Assembly: GCF_013377995.1 (NCBI RefSeq)
Contig: NZ_CP055305.1
Coordinates: forward strand, 2,046,001 to 2,110,000
Direction: 5' to 3'
DNA length: 64,000 nucleotides
Source: Mannheimia pernigra
Lineage (GTDB): Bacteria; Pseudomonadota; Gammaproteobacteria; Enterobacterales; Pasteurellaceae
Part shown: positions 33,929 to 43,260 of the stretch, one piece after another
Numbering within the stretch: the first letter of the stretch is position 1
How the letters are laid out: the number at the start of each line of letters is the position of its first letter
Position numbers and translations under genes: made by a program
The notes under the pieces: generated by a model
Database searches by the model: none
What the model was told of the DNA's origin: nothing
Seen by the model: only the letters and a program-made list of their open reading frames with translations

Positions 33929-36142
33929 TTATCCGATCTCCTGCGGATCGATATCCAAACTCAATCGAACACTGGCAGGAATATCTAAACTCTCTCTCTC
34001 TTTATCAAACCAATCAAGCAATTGTTGCACAGCATTTCTTTTTGTATGTTGAATTAACAGCAACCAACGATAAAATCCTGCTTTTTTTGCCATTGGAGCA
34101 GAAAATGGCGGAATAAGTTGAAAACCTTGCCAGTTTTGCTGTTGGATTTTTTGGTGGAAAGCGTTCGCCAACTGCTCAAGCAATTTTAACGCCTGCTCGT
34201 TATTTTTTCCTGTCGCTTTAAATAACACTTGGGAGGAAAACGGCGGTAATCCCATTAGTTTTCGCATTTTCAAGGCTTCTTGTGCAAATTCGCTATAGCC
34301 TTGCTCCAACAAGGTTTTGAGCAACGGATGTTCGGGGTAATGGGTTTGTAACACCACTTCGCCCTTTTTCTCTGCTCGCCCAGCTCTGCCAGCAACTTGT
34401 AAATAAAGTTGAGCCAATTTTTCTTCCGCACGAAAATCGGTAGAGAAAAGTGCAGAGTCCACATTAACAATTGCCACTAAGGTAACATTTGGGAAGTGGT
34501 GCCCTTTTGCCAACATTTGTGTACCAATCAAAATTTGGCTTTTTCCTTCTCTAATCGCAGTGAGATGATTTTCTAACGCGCCTTTTCGTGAAGTCGAATC
34601 ACGGTCAATTCGAGTGACTTGGTAAGTTGGGAATTGCTCATTGAGCACTTGTTCAAGTTGTTCTGTGCCAACACCCGTAGTAATTAAATTTGTTGAGCCA
34701 CAATGCCCACATTGGCGAGGAATAACCTTTTGTGTAGCACAATGATGACAACGCAACACCCGCTGCTTTTGATGATAAGTAAATGGCTTATCACACGCTT
34801 CACATTCACAAATCCAACCACATTCGTGGCAAAGCAACACAGGAGCAAAACCACGACGATTTAAAAACAGCATCACTTGATTACCTTGTTCTAAATGTCG
34901 CTTCATCATTGACAGTAACCGCTCAGACAAGCCAGAGGTTATTCTTTGCGTTTTCAAATCAATAATATATTGATTCGCACTTTGTGCATTACCTGCTCGG
35001 GCGGTCAATTCCAGCTCAATAAATTTACCACTTTGCACATTTTGCAAACTTTCAAGGCTTGGTGTTGCTGAACCTAATACAATCGGAATATTCACATTTT
35101 TTGCTCTCACAATGGCTAAATCCCGTGCGTGATAACGCCAGCCATCTTGCTGTTTAAAAGAGCTATCGTGTTCTTCATCTAAAATGATCGCGCCCAATTT
35201 TTCAAATTGGGTAAAGAGTGCTGAACGAGTGCCGATCACAATCGCACTTTCCCCATTTTTTGCTCGAAGCCAGACATTTAAACGCTCGGTTTCATTCATA
35301 TTAGAATGAAGCACATCAATTTCCACATTAAAGCGAGCGTTAAAACGTTGCACGGTTTGAGGAGTCAATCCAATTTCAGGTACTAACACCAGCACTTGCT
35401 CTCCCCGTTTTAGCACCGCTTCAATTAGCTGGAGATAAACCTCTGTTTTGCCCGAACCTGTTACGCCATTAAGCAAAAATGCAGCAAAGTTTTTTTGAGC
35501 ATTCAAACGACTCACCACTAAAGTTTGCTGTTTATTAAGCTTAGGACGATTTTGCACATTGACCAATGGCCGTTCACCTAAAGATTGCTGCCAAGATTGC
35601 GACACAAAATCCACATCAATTTTTTCAATATAGCCTTTTTCTAATAGCCCTTTCCAAACCGAAGGGCTACAAGCGGTCGTTTTCTCAAAATATTTTGCAA
35701 ATTCAGCAAGCTCGGTTAAAAGTGCCACTTGCTTTCTCGCTTTCTTGTTTTCGCCAAGTATTAACGATTTCCTCCCCTGTTCAGTGACCACAAAATAATC
35801 GGGCTGACAACGCTCGGTGGAATCGCCATTACGCAGTTTCACAGGTAACGCACTGTTTAGCACTTCACCAACAGGGGCGTGATAATAGTGAGCAGCCCAG
35901 ATCAGGAGCTGCCACATTTCGTCATCAAAAATTGGAGTAAAATCTAAAACACCTTGAATTGGCTTGAGCTTATGAGTTGGCACATCGCTACTTAGTGGAA
36001 AATCTACCACAATGCCAATTTTTATTTGGCGACCAAAAGGCACAACAACCCGACTACCTCTGTAAACATTACGTTCTTCAGGTAATAAATAGTCAAAATA
36101 ACGATGTAAAGGCACATTGAGTGCTACTCTGATGAATCTCAC
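33929..36142 (-). CDS. priA: Primosomal protein N' (PriA replication restart helicase)
   Basis: PriA recognises stalled forks and loads DnaB for restart. The product, about 737 residues, shows the DNA-binding N-domain (VALNVPLHRYFDYLLPE), the Walker A motif GVTGSGKTEVYL, the DEEH box LDEEHDSSFKQQDGWRYHARD, the paired zinc-binding cysteines between helicase lobes (CHECGWICECEACD and CHHCATQ...CGHCGS) and C-terminal helicase motifs with QVAGRAGRAEKKG. The frame is open back to a TTG at 36172, but a GTG at 36142 gives RFIRVALNVPL directly at the N-terminus, as in other PriA proteins, so it is preferred. No ATG is available. Confidence 0.93.
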   Translation of the reverse strand: MRFIRVALNVPLHRYFDYLLPEERNVYRGSRVVVPFGRQIKIGIVVDFPLSSDVPTHKLKPIQGVLDFTPIFDDEMWQLLIWAAHYYHAPVGEVLNSALPVKLRNGDSTERCQPDYFVVTEQGRKSLILGENKKARKQVALLTELAEFAKYFEKTTACSPSVWKGLLEKGYIEKIDVDFVSQSWQQSLGERPLVNVQNRPKLNKQQTLVVSRLNAQKNFAAFLLNGVTGSGKTEVYLQLIEAVLKRGEQVLVLVPEIGLTPQTVQRFNARFNVEIDVLHSNMNETERLNVWLRAKNGESAIVIGTRSALFTQFEKLGAIILDEEHDSSFKQQDGWRYHARDLAIVRAKNVNIPIVLGSATPSLESLQNVQSGKFIELELTARAGNAQSANQYIIDLKTQRITSGLSERLLSMMKRHLEQGNQVMLFLNRRGFAPVLLCHECGWICECEACDKPFTYHQKQRVLRCHHCATQKVIPRQCGHCGSTNLITTGVGTEQLEQVLNEQFPTYQVTRIDRDSTSRKGALENHLTAIREGKSQILIGTQMLAKGHHFPNVTLVAIVNVDSALFSTDFRAEEKLAQLYLQVAGRAGRAEKKGEVVLQTHYPEHPLLKTLLEQGYSEFAQEALKMRKLMGLPPFSSQVLFKATGKNNEQALKLLEQLANAFHQKIQQQNWQGFQLIPPFSAPMAKKAGFYRWLLLIQHTKRNAVQQLLDWFDKERESLDIPASVRLSLDIDPQEIG

Positions 36143-36238
36143 TTCTCTAACCAATTTTGATAGCAAACTCAATAAAGGATTGAATTGTTTTTTTCTTCCT
36201 TTCCCCTCTTTTTTAAGAGAGGAAAGAAGAGATTTGAT

Positions 36239-37456
36239 CTAATCTTGACGATAGGTTTTTAAGAAATTTGCAAGACGCCCTATTGCAGCTTCAATTTGAT
36301 GTGCATAAGGCAATGTAACGACACGGAAGTGATCTGGCTTATGCCAATTAAAACCTGTGCCTTGCACTAACAATACTTTTTCTTGTTGTAACAGATCGTA
36401 AATGAATTTTTGGTCATCTTTAATTCCATACATTTCAGTATCAATTTTCGGAAACATATACAATGCCCCTTTTGCTTTCACACAGCTAATGCCTGGAATC
36501 TGCACCAATAAATCGTGCATTTTGTTACGCTGCTCTAATAATCGACCACCTGGTAACACAAATTCATTGATACTTTGATAGCCACCTAACGCCGTTTGAA
36601 TCGCGTGTTGCATTGGCGTATTCGCACACAAACGCATTGAAGCAAGCATATCCAATCCTTCAATAAAGCCTTTTGCTTGATGTTTAGGCCCACTTAACAC
36701 CATCCAACCTTGACGAAAACCCGCCACACGATAAGCCTTAGACAAACCATTGTATGTCACAGTTAACACATCTGGTGCAAGAGTAGCAATATGATGATGC
36801 ACAGCACCATCATAAATAATTTTTTCGTAAATTTCGTCTGCAAAAATAATTAAATTGTGCTGGCGAGCAAGCTCGGCAATTTCAAGTAAAATCTGGCGGC
36901 TATATACCGCACCAGTTGGATTATTTGGATTGATGACCAAAATCCCTTTTGTGCGAGGCGTGATTTTCGATTTAATATCAGCGATATCTGGAAACCACTC
37001 ATTTTCCTCATCACACAAATAATGCACCGCTTTACCGCTAGCAAGGGTTGAAGCTGCCGTCCATAGCGGGTAATCTGGCATTGGAATCAAAATTTCATCG
37101 CCATCATTCAACAACGCCTGCATAGACATAGTAATTAATTCTGAAACGCCATTACCGATGTAAACATCGTTTACATCCATTCCACGCATACCCTTCGATT
37201 GATAATATTGCACAATTGCTTTACGGGCTGAATACAGCCCCTTTGAATCACAATAACCTTGAGCCGTTGGCAAATTACGAATAACATCGACTAAAATTTC
37301 ATCTGGAGCTTCAAAACCAAACGGAGCAGGATTACCGATATTTAATTTTAAAATTTTATGTCCTTCTTCTTCTAAACGAAGTGCCTCTTTATGAATAGGT
37401 CCGCGAATATCGTAACGAACCTGTGCTAATTTATCTGATTTGGGAAAAAGTTCCAT
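36239..37456 (-). CDS. alaA: Glutamate-pyruvate aminotransferase AlaA
   Basis: AlaA is the main alanine-forming class I aminotransferase in E. coli (formerly YfbQ). Starting at ATG 37456, with AGGAA seven bases upstream, gives 405 residues, exactly the E. coli length; an ATG at 37471 would add five. Visible motifs are YDIRGPIHKEALRLEEEGH near residue 15, NIGNPAPFGF, NPNNPTGAVYS near residue 176, the tyrosine region FADEIYEKI, and the PLP-lysine YNGLSKAYRVAGFRQGWM near residue 235. It is divergent from menF. Confidence 0.93.
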   Translation of the reverse strand: MELFPKSDKLAQVRYDIRGPIHKEALRLEEEGHKILKLNIGNPAPFGFEAPDEILVDVIRNLPTAQGYCDSKGLYSARKAIVQYYQSKGMRGMDVNDVYIGNGVSELITMSMQALLNDGDEILIPMPDYPLWTAASTLASGKAVHYLCDEENEWFPDIADIKSKITPRTKGILVINPNNPTGAVYSRQILLEIAELARQHNLIIFADEIYEKIIYDGAVHHHIATLAPDVLTVTYNGLSKAYRVAGFRQGWMVLSGPKHQAKGFIEGLDMLASMRLCANTPMQHAIQTALGGYQSINEFVLPGGRLLEQRNKMHDLLVQIPGISCVKAKGALYMFPKIDTEMYGIKDDQKFIYDLLQQEKVLLVQGTGFNWHKPDHFRVVTLPYAHQIEAAIGRLANFLKTYRQD

Positions 37457-37631
37457 TGCTGACTTCCTCATAATTAATGCTGATATTTTCTGTTAAAATA
37501 TGGATATATTAGAATGAATTTATGAACATTACTCTAATTTGAGAGGAAAAAAAAGAGAAAATACGTTAAAATGATCTCCTTTTTTTCAATCAGCTAAAAA
37601 CAAGCGGTTTCTTTTTCTGATTTTTTTGCAA

Positions 37632-38933
37632 ATGCTTATTTTTAATCAATTAAAACAAGAACTTATAAAAAGTTATTCAAAACTGGGGGAGAAGAAAGGT
37701 TTGATAAAAATTCAAGCCTCCGTACCGCTATTTGAAGAAAACTTCTCACTACTTGGTTGGTTAAAAGCAAAAAATCAGCACTACCCTCACTTTTTTCTAG
37801 AATATAGAGATACAGATCAGACCATTTTAGCCATCGGGAAAATTCGCCAATTTCACACCCTTGAAAACGCACAGTACTTTATTCAACAACACCATTTACC
37901 CTTAATCGGCGGTTTACAATTTGAAGGACAAACACTGTTTATTTTGCCGCAATTTACATTAGTAAAAAATTCGCAAAATCTGACCGCTTGTTTCTATTTT
38001 GATAGTGATAACGCCACAGGGCAAGCGAGCATTTTTGAGCAATTTTTGGCAAATTTTGAAAATGTTGTGAAATTGAGTTTGCCCGACAATCAGTTGCAAT
38101 CCGTTGCTGCTACAAGTAGTTTTGAACAGTGGGAAAACAATATCAATAAAGCCATTTCGGCTATTGAGCAAGGCAAATTTCAAAAAGTAGTGTTGGCAAA
38201 TGCTATCAGACTCCATTTTGAGTCTCCGATTTGTGGCTATGATTTAATGGCACAAAGTCAGCAAATTAATAAAGGCTGTTATCATTTTTTATGGGCAGAA
38301 AGTGATGAAGTGGCATTTATCGGCTCAACACCAGAACGCTTATATCAACGCAAAGGCTCGCTATTTTTTACTGAGGCATTAGCAGGAACCGTTGCCGTCA
38401 CGCCAAGTGAAACCCAAACTGAATTAAATGCACAGTGGTTATTAAGCGATCCGAAAAATATACACGAAAATCAATTAGTGGTTGACGATATTGAAAGCAA
38501 CCTAGCCGATTGCGTAACTGAATTTGAGGTTTCTGAAGCTACAATCAAGCAATTACATAATGTGCAACATTTGCGTCGCCAAATGCAAGCAACCTTGAAA
38601 CAGGGCATTTCAGATAGCGATTGTTTAAGCCGCATTCACCCAACGGCAGCCGTTGCGGGTCTTCCTCGTCCTAACGCAAAACAATTTATTACCGAAAATG
38701 AAACCTTTGCTCGCCATTGGTATGCAGGCACCTTAGGTGTGATGAGTAAAAATGAAGCTGAATTTTGCGTCACGCTCCGCTCTGCGTTGATCTCGCAAAA
38801 CTCAGTGACACTCTATGCAGGAGCAGGCATTGTAGAAGCGTCTGATCCACACTCAGAATGGCAAGAGATTAGACGTAAATCACAAGGTCTTGCAAAATTG
38901 CTGAAAGTAGATTTGGTTTCCATCGAAATTTAA
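37632..38933 (+). CDS. menF: Isochorismate synthase MenF
   Basis: MenF converts chorismate to isochorismate for menaquinone, the quinone that feeds anaerobic enzymes such as the DMSO reductase in this window. The 433-residue product has a divergent N-terminal half and the chorismate-binding C-terminal half: GKFQKVVLANAIRL near residue 185, FIGSTPERLY, EALAGTVAVTPSE, HPTAAVAGLPR near residue 338, WYAGTLGVM, and GAGIVEASDPHSEWQE near residue 390. The first frame codon is a TTG at 37626; the ATG two codons later is taken. No strong ribosome binding site is seen. Confidence 0.92.
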   Translation: MLIFNQLKQELIKSYSKLGEKKGLIKIQASVPLFEENFSLLGWLKAKNQHYPHFFLEYRDTDQTILAIGKIRQFHTLENAQYFIQQHHLPLIGGLQFEGQTLFILPQFTLVKNSQNLTACFYFDSDNATGQASIFEQFLANFENVVKLSLPDNQLQSVAATSSFEQWENNINKAISAIEQGKFQKVVLANAIRLHFESPICGYDLMAQSQQINKGCYHFLWAESDEVAFIGSTPERLYQRKGSLFFTEALAGTVAVTPSETQTELNAQWLLSDPKNIHENQLVVDDIESNLADCVTEFEVSEATIKQLHNVQHLRRQMQATLKQGISDSDCLSRIHPTAAVAGLPRPNAKQFITENETFARHWYAGTLGVMSKNEAEFCVTLRSALISQNSVTLYAGAGIVEASDPHSEWQEIRRKSQGLAKLLKVDLVSIEI

Positions 38934-38975
38934 TCTGCCAGAAAGCGGCGAGTGCCTCTTTCTATCTGTTTATTT

Positions 38976-39641
38976 CTATTCAGCGAACTGTCGTTCTGCC
39001 AAATATTCATTCAATCCTTTTTCTCGCAATATACAACTTGGGCAATCGTGGCACCCACCTTCAACGCCCAAATAGCAAGTGTGAGTATGCTGGCGAATAT
39101 AATCAAATGCACCGAGTTGATCGGCTAATGCCCAAGTTTCTTTTTTGGTTAAATACATCAAAGGCGTTCGAATATTAAAGTTGTAATCCATTGCTAGATT
39201 AAGCGTAACATTCATTGACTTAATAAATACATCTCGGCAATCCGGATAGCCGCTGAAATCCGTTTCACATACACCAGTAAAAATGGTTTGAATGCCCTGC
39301 CCTTTCGCATAAATTGCCGCATAAAGTAGAAAAAGTGCGTTACGCCCATCAACAAACGTATTGGGTCTGTTGCCTTGTTGCTGAATTTCAGCATTATTAT
39401 CCATTAACGCATTGGTAGTAATTGCTTTAATGACAGAAGTGTCAATGAGCGTTTGCTGCACGCCTAAATCTTGGGCTATCCATTCTGCTTTTTGGAGTTC
39501 AATCGCGTGGCGTTGCCCATATTGAAATGTAATCACTTCAACATTTTGTTTACCAAATTCAGCAATCGCTTGGAATAAACAAGTCGTGGAGTCTTGACCG
39601 CCTGAAAAAATTACAACGGCTTTGGGAATTTGAATGGTCAT
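38976..39641 (-). CDS. queC: 7-cyano-7-deazaguanine synthase QueC
   Basis: QueC makes preQ0, the precursor of queuosine in tRNA. The 221-residue protein has the PP-loop ATP motif VVIFSGGQDSTTCLFQ near residue 9, DGRNALFLLYAAIYAKG near residue 97, TGVCETDFSGYPDCRD near residue 117 and a C-terminal zinc site built from CYLGVEGGCHDCPSC. It is single and directly preceded by a preQ1-I riboswitch whose 3' end includes its AAGGA ribosome binding site. Confidence 0.96.
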   Translation of the reverse strand: MTIQIPKAVVIFSGGQDSTTCLFQAIAEFGKQNVEVITFQYGQRHAIELQKAEWIAQDLGVQQTLIDTSVIKAITTNALMDNNAEIQQQGNRPNTFVDGRNALFLLYAAIYAKGQGIQTIFTGVCETDFSGYPDCRDVFIKSMNVTLNLAMDYNFNIRTPLMYLTKKETWALADQLGAFDYIRQHTHTCYLGVEGGCHDCPSCILREKGLNEYLAERQFAE

Positions 39642-39646
39642 TTTGT

Positions 39647-39687
39647 GTCCTTAGTTTTTTTGTGTGGGAGGTTTACGAACCACAAAT
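39647..39687 (-). promoter_or_regulatory. preQ1-I riboswitch of queC
   Basis: On the minus strand the leader reads TGTGG-TTCGTAAACCTC-CCACA and then CAAAAAAACTAAGGA. This matches the class I preQ1 aptamer: a five-base-pair P1 stem (TGTGG/CCACA), a loop with an ACCTC strand, and an A-rich tail ending CTAAGG that can form the pseudoknot (CCT with AGG). The AGG is also the Shine-Dalgarno of queC, ten bases before ATG, so ligand binding should block translation. Confidence 0.88.
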
Positions 39688-39865
39688 CAAGAAAATGCAA
39701 GCGGTCATTTTTCGCTTATATTTTGCAAGCGGCAGCATTTTACAAAGATTAGCGTAAAATGGCTATTTAAATAGACTAACTATCGTAATAAATTGCAGAA
39801 TTTACTTTCTCTTGTACCTAAAATTAACTAGAATTGAATAAATTATTATTAAAAGGAAGATTAAT

Positions 39866-40114
39866 ATGCTCTCGCCTAAAAATTTAGAAGCCATTGCTCA
39901 ACAATTACACAGCGCACTACCTCAGAGCCTGAAAAATGTGGGTAACGATCTAGACGAAAAATTTAAGCAAATTCTTCAAGCTCAGTTGGCTCGCCTTGAT
40001 GTGGTCACCCGTGAAGAGTTTGATGTTCAATCACAAGTTTTACTCCGTACTCGTGAAAAATTAAACGAATTAGAAAAGCGTCTTGATGAATTAACCCAAG
40101 ATGCTCAATCCTAA
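39866..40114 (+). CDS. ubiK: UbiK (YqiC), ubiquinone biosynthesis accessory factor
   Basis: This small 82-residue protein of the BMFP family starts MLSPKNLEAIAQQLHSALPQ, followed by an amphipathic helix and a C-terminal trimeric coiled coil (REEFDVQSQVLLRTREKL then LEKRLDEL). UbiK binds UbiJ and membrane lipids and helps the Ubi complex under aerobic conditions. An AAGGAAG ribosome binding site precedes the ATG. It lies 41 bases before pgi on the same strand; co-transcription is likely but not functionally explained. Confidence 0.92.
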   Translation: MLSPKNLEAIAQQLHSALPQSLKNVGNDLDEKFKQILQAQLARLDVVTREEFDVQSQVLLRTREKLNELEKRLDELTQDAQS

Positions 40115-40155
40115 GCTGGTTTAAATTGAGTAAATTCATAATTAAGGAAATAAAA

Positions 40156-41796
40156 ATGCAGAAAACCAATCCTGTTCAGACTATTGCTTGGAATGCTTTA
40201 ACAGAGCATAAAGCAGATAACCTCTCCATTCCTCAACTTTTTGCAGAAGATGCAACCCGTTTTTATAAATATTCTCTTCGTTTTGAAAACGAACTGCTCA
40301 TTGATTTCTCAAAAAATGCGATTAATGACAACACTTTAACACTTCTTCGCCAATTAGCGAATGAGTGTGGTTTAGAGTCAGCTAAAAATGCAATGTTCTC
40401 AGGTAAGAAAATCAACCGTACCGAAGATCGTGCTGTATTACACGTTGCCTTGCGTAACCGCTCTAATACGCCAATTTCCGTTGAGGGTAAAGATGTTATG
40501 CCCGAAGTGAATGCGGTATTAGCTAAAATGAACCATTTCTGTCACCGTGTCATTTCAGGTGAATGGAAAGGCTATACAGGTAAAGCAATTACTGATGTGA
40601 TTAATATCGGGATTGGTGGCTCAGATTTAGGACCTTATATGGTCACAGAGGCATTACGTCCTTATAAAAACCATCTGAATATGCACTTTGTCTCAAATGT
40701 AGATGGTACTCACATCGCAGAAGTATTACGCAAGGTAAATCCCGAAACCACGTTAGTCTTAGTAGCGTCAAAAACATTTACCACGCAAGAGACCATGACG
40801 AATGCACTTTCTGCCCGTAAGTGGTTATTAGATTCGGCAAAAGATGAATCAGCCGTGGCGAAACATTTCGTCGCACTTTCAACCAATGCGAAAGAAGTAG
40901 AAAAATTTGGTATTGATACTGCCAATATGTTCGAATTTTGGGATTGGGTTGGTGGCCGTTACTCATTATGGTCGGCAATTGGTTTGTCTATCGCACTTTC
41001 TATCGGTTTCAAGAACTTTGAGCAGCTGCTTGATGGTGCCCACGCAATGGATCAGCACTTTTTATCAGCTCCAATTGAAAAAAACATTCCAACTACTTTG
41101 GCATTAGTCGGCATTTGGAATAACAACTTCTTAGGGGCAGAATCTGAGGCTATTTTACCTTACGACCAATATATGCACCGTTTTGCCGCCTATTTCCAGC
41201 AGGGCAATATGGAATCAAATGGTAAATTTGTCGGCCGTGATGGCAAAGCGGTTACTCATCAAACAGGTCCAATTATTTGGGGCGAACCTGGCACAAACGG
41301 TCAGCACGCGTTTTACCAATTAATCCATCAAGGGACTAAATTAATTCCTTGTGATTTTATTGCACCAGCTCAAACGCATAATCCATTAAGCGATCACCAC
41401 AACAAATTACTCTCCAACTTCTTTGCTCAAACCGAGGCATTAGCATTTGGTAAATCAAAAGAAGTCGTGGAAAAAGAGTTTTTAGATGCAGGTAAAACAC
41501 TTGAAGAAGTGGCTGAAATTGTGCCATTCAAAGTATTCACGGGAAATAAACCAACTAACTCAATTTTAGTACAAAAAATCACGCCATATAGCTTAGGTGC
41601 ATTAATTGCGATGTACGAACACAAAATTTTTGTACAAGGTGTCATTTTTAATATCTACAGCTTCGACCAATGGGGTGTTGAGTTAGGTAAACAACTTGCT
41701 AATCGTATTTTACCTGAGTTAGAAAATAACGAAGAAATTAACAGCCACGATAGCTCTACCAATGGCTTAATTAACCAATTCAAGGCTTGGAGATAA
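40156..41796 (+). CDS. pgi: Glucose-6-phosphate isomerase
   Basis: Pgi interconverts glucose-6-phosphate and fructose-6-phosphate. The ATG at 40156, preceded by AAGGAA, gives 546 residues (E. coli 549); a TTG at 40126 would add ten unlikely residues. Signature blocks are INIGIGGSDLGPYMVTEAL near residue 150, the PROSITE motif DWVGGRYSLWSAIGLSIAL near residue 262, the catalytic EAILPYDQYMHRFAAYFQQGNMESNGK region near residue 345, HQGTKLIPCDFI, and a C-terminal lysine in FDQWGVELGKQLA near residue 503. Confidence 0.97.
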   Translation: MQKTNPVQTIAWNALTEHKADNLSIPQLFAEDATRFYKYSLRFENELLIDFSKNAINDNTLTLLRQLANECGLESAKNAMFSGKKINRTEDRAVLHVALRNRSNTPISVEGKDVMPEVNAVLAKMNHFCHRVISGEWKGYTGKAITDVINIGIGGSDLGPYMVTEALRPYKNHLNMHFVSNVDGTHIAEVLRKVNPETTLVLVASKTFTTQETMTNALSARKWLLDSAKDESAVAKHFVALSTNAKEVEKFGIDTANMFEFWDWVGGRYSLWSAIGLSIALSIGFKNFEQLLDGAHAMDQHFLSAPIEKNIPTTLALVGIWNNNFLGAESEAILPYDQYMHRFAAYFQQGNMESNGKFVGRDGKAVTHQTGPIIWGEPGTNGQHAFYQLIHQGTKLIPCDFIAPAQTHNPLSDHHNKLLSNFFAQTEALAFGKSKEVVEKEFLDAGKTLEEVAEIVPFKVFTGNKPTNSILVQKITPYSLGALIAMYEHKIFVQGVIFNIYSFDQWGVELGKQLANRILPELENNEEINSHDSSTNGLINQFKAWR

Positions 41797-41855
41797 GCTT
41801 AAATACAAGCGGTTAAATTTTCATAAATTTTTGCAATCAGTTATCTATAAAGCAA

Positions 41856-41883
41856 AAAGCGGACAATATATTTTGTCCGCTTT
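41856..41883. terminator. Bidirectional terminator between pgi and artM
   Basis: A perfect 10-bp stem AAAGCGGACA / TGTCCGCTTT with an eight-base loop lies between two convergent genes. The flanks are A-rich on the left and T-rich on the right. Confidence 0.8.
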
Positions 41884-41899
41884 ATTATTAATGAGCCTT

Positions 41900-42583
41900 T
41901 TAGGCTTTTTCCATTTCCAACCGCTCAAAGGCTAAAACGTTAGTTTCTAACTTTCTCAATATTACTGTCATAATGCCTGTAATCACTAAATAAATCATAC
42001 CAGCTATGCCATAAATAGTAAGTGCATCGTACTCCGTACCATATAACTGGCGAGCATAGCCCATAATATCCATAATCGTAATGGTAGAAGCCAGTGATGT
42101 GCCTTTAAAAACCAATATAATTTCATTACTGTAAGAAGGCAACGCACGTTTCAAAGCATAAGGAATTAAAATTTTAAGTGTATCTAAACGACTTAAACCC
42201 AATGCAGCACAGGTTTCCCACTGCCCCTTTGGAATCGCTTTCACTGCACCATAAAATAGTAATGTCGAATAAGCTGCACTGTTTAATGATAATGCTAATA
42301 CCGCACAAAACCAGGCATCTGACAATAATACCCACGCTACACTTTGCGTAATCCACTCAAACTGCCCTGGTCCATAGTAGATTAGGAAAAACTGAACTAA
42401 TAACGGTGTACCCGTAAATAAAGTTAAAAACCCATTTATTATCCATTTTACAGGGCGATTTTCCATTGAAAGCAGGAAAGTAAGGCTAACTGCCAGCACA
42501 AAGCCAATCACTAATGCTACCACCATTAAAGACAGACTAGTTGAAATACCTTGTGCAATCACATTTAAATATGCTTGCCACAT
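41900..42583 (-). CDS. artM: Arginine ABC transporter permease ArtM
   Basis: This inner-membrane subunit of the arginine importer is 227 residues, with about five membrane helices and the ABC-permease EAA-type loop ALGLSRLDTLKILIPYALKRA near residue 133. GTPLLVQFFLIYYGPGQF near residue 57 is typical of polar amino acid permeases. The ATG at 42583 lies one base past the artQ stop, with AGGGGGCAG upstream; an upstream start at 42604 would overlap artQ. Last gene of artPIQM, ending at a bidirectional terminator. Confidence 0.92.
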   Translation of the reverse strand: MWQAYLNVIAQGISTSLSLMVVALVIGFVLAVSLTFLLSMENRPVKWIINGFLTLFTGTPLLVQFFLIYYGPGQFEWITQSVAWVLLSDAWFCAVLALSLNSAAYSTLLFYGAVKAIPKGQWETCAALGLSRLDTLKILIPYALKRALPSYSNEIILVFKGTSLASTITIMDIMGYARQLYGTEYDALTIYGIAGMIYLVITGIMTVILRKLETNVLAFERLEMEKA

Positions 42584-42584
42584 T

Positions 42585-43256
42585 TTATCTGCCCCCTCTT
42601 TCAAAACGAGTCACACGCCATTCAAGACGGCGGATAAGCACTTGGCTAATTAAAGTCACTGCTAAATAAATCAAGGCAGTAAGACCATACCAAGTAAACG
42701 GCTCGTGGGTACGGGTGTTAATCAATTCAGCTTGACGCATTAAATCGTGAACACCAATAAGCGAAACCAATGCGGTATCTTTTAATAGCACTAACCACTG
42801 GTTACTCAATCCTGGCAGAGCGTGCCGCCATACTTGAGGCATTACAATGTGAATGAAGGTATAGCGCCGACTTAAACCAAGAGAGGCACCTGACTCCCAC
42901 TGCCCTAGCGGAATAGCCTGAATTGCACCACGCAAACTTTGTGAAGCATAAGAAGCAAAAATCAGTGAGAGTGCCACTACACCGCAGCCAAACGGACCAA
43001 GTTCAACATATTGTCCTGTCAGTAATTCCAATACTTCAGGCGTACCGAAGTAGATCAAAAAAACAACCAGAATTTCTGGTAAACCACGTAGTAGAGCTAA
43101 AAAAGTACTGGTTGATTTACGAATAACGGACCATTTACTTGTTTCTAATGACACAAAGCCAATCGATAAAGTTAAACCAAGTAGTAATGAACAAACCGCT
43201 AACCCTAAGGTCATTAGGGTTGCGGTGTAGATTAAAGGGAGATACTCAACAAACAT
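42585..43256 (-). CDS. artQ: Arginine ABC transporter permease ArtQ
   Basis: The partner permease is 223 residues, with membrane helices and the paired motifs RGLPEILVVFLIYFGTPE near residue 54 and the EAA loop ASLGLSRRYTFIHIVMPQVWRHA near residue 128. It should form the translocation channel with ArtM. It lies four bases after artI and is followed by artM with a near-overlapping start, indicating translational coupling. Confidence 0.92.
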   Translation of the reverse strand: MFVEYLPLIYTATLMTLGLAVCSLLLGLTLSIGFVSLETSKWSVIRKSTSTFLALLRGLPEILVVFLIYFGTPEVLELLTGQYVELGPFGCGVVALSLIFASYASQSLRGAIQAIPLGQWESGASLGLSRRYTFIHIVMPQVWRHALPGLSNQWLVLLKDTALVSLIGVHDLMRQAELINTRTHEPFTWYGLTALIYLAVTLISQVLIRRLEWRVTRFERGGR

Positions 43257-43260
43257 TAGA

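Noticed and set aside
33832..34116. 94-codon open frame on the plus strand after the DUF218 gene
   Set aside because: It overlaps priA on the opposite strand, crosses a clear terminator and has no family resemblance.
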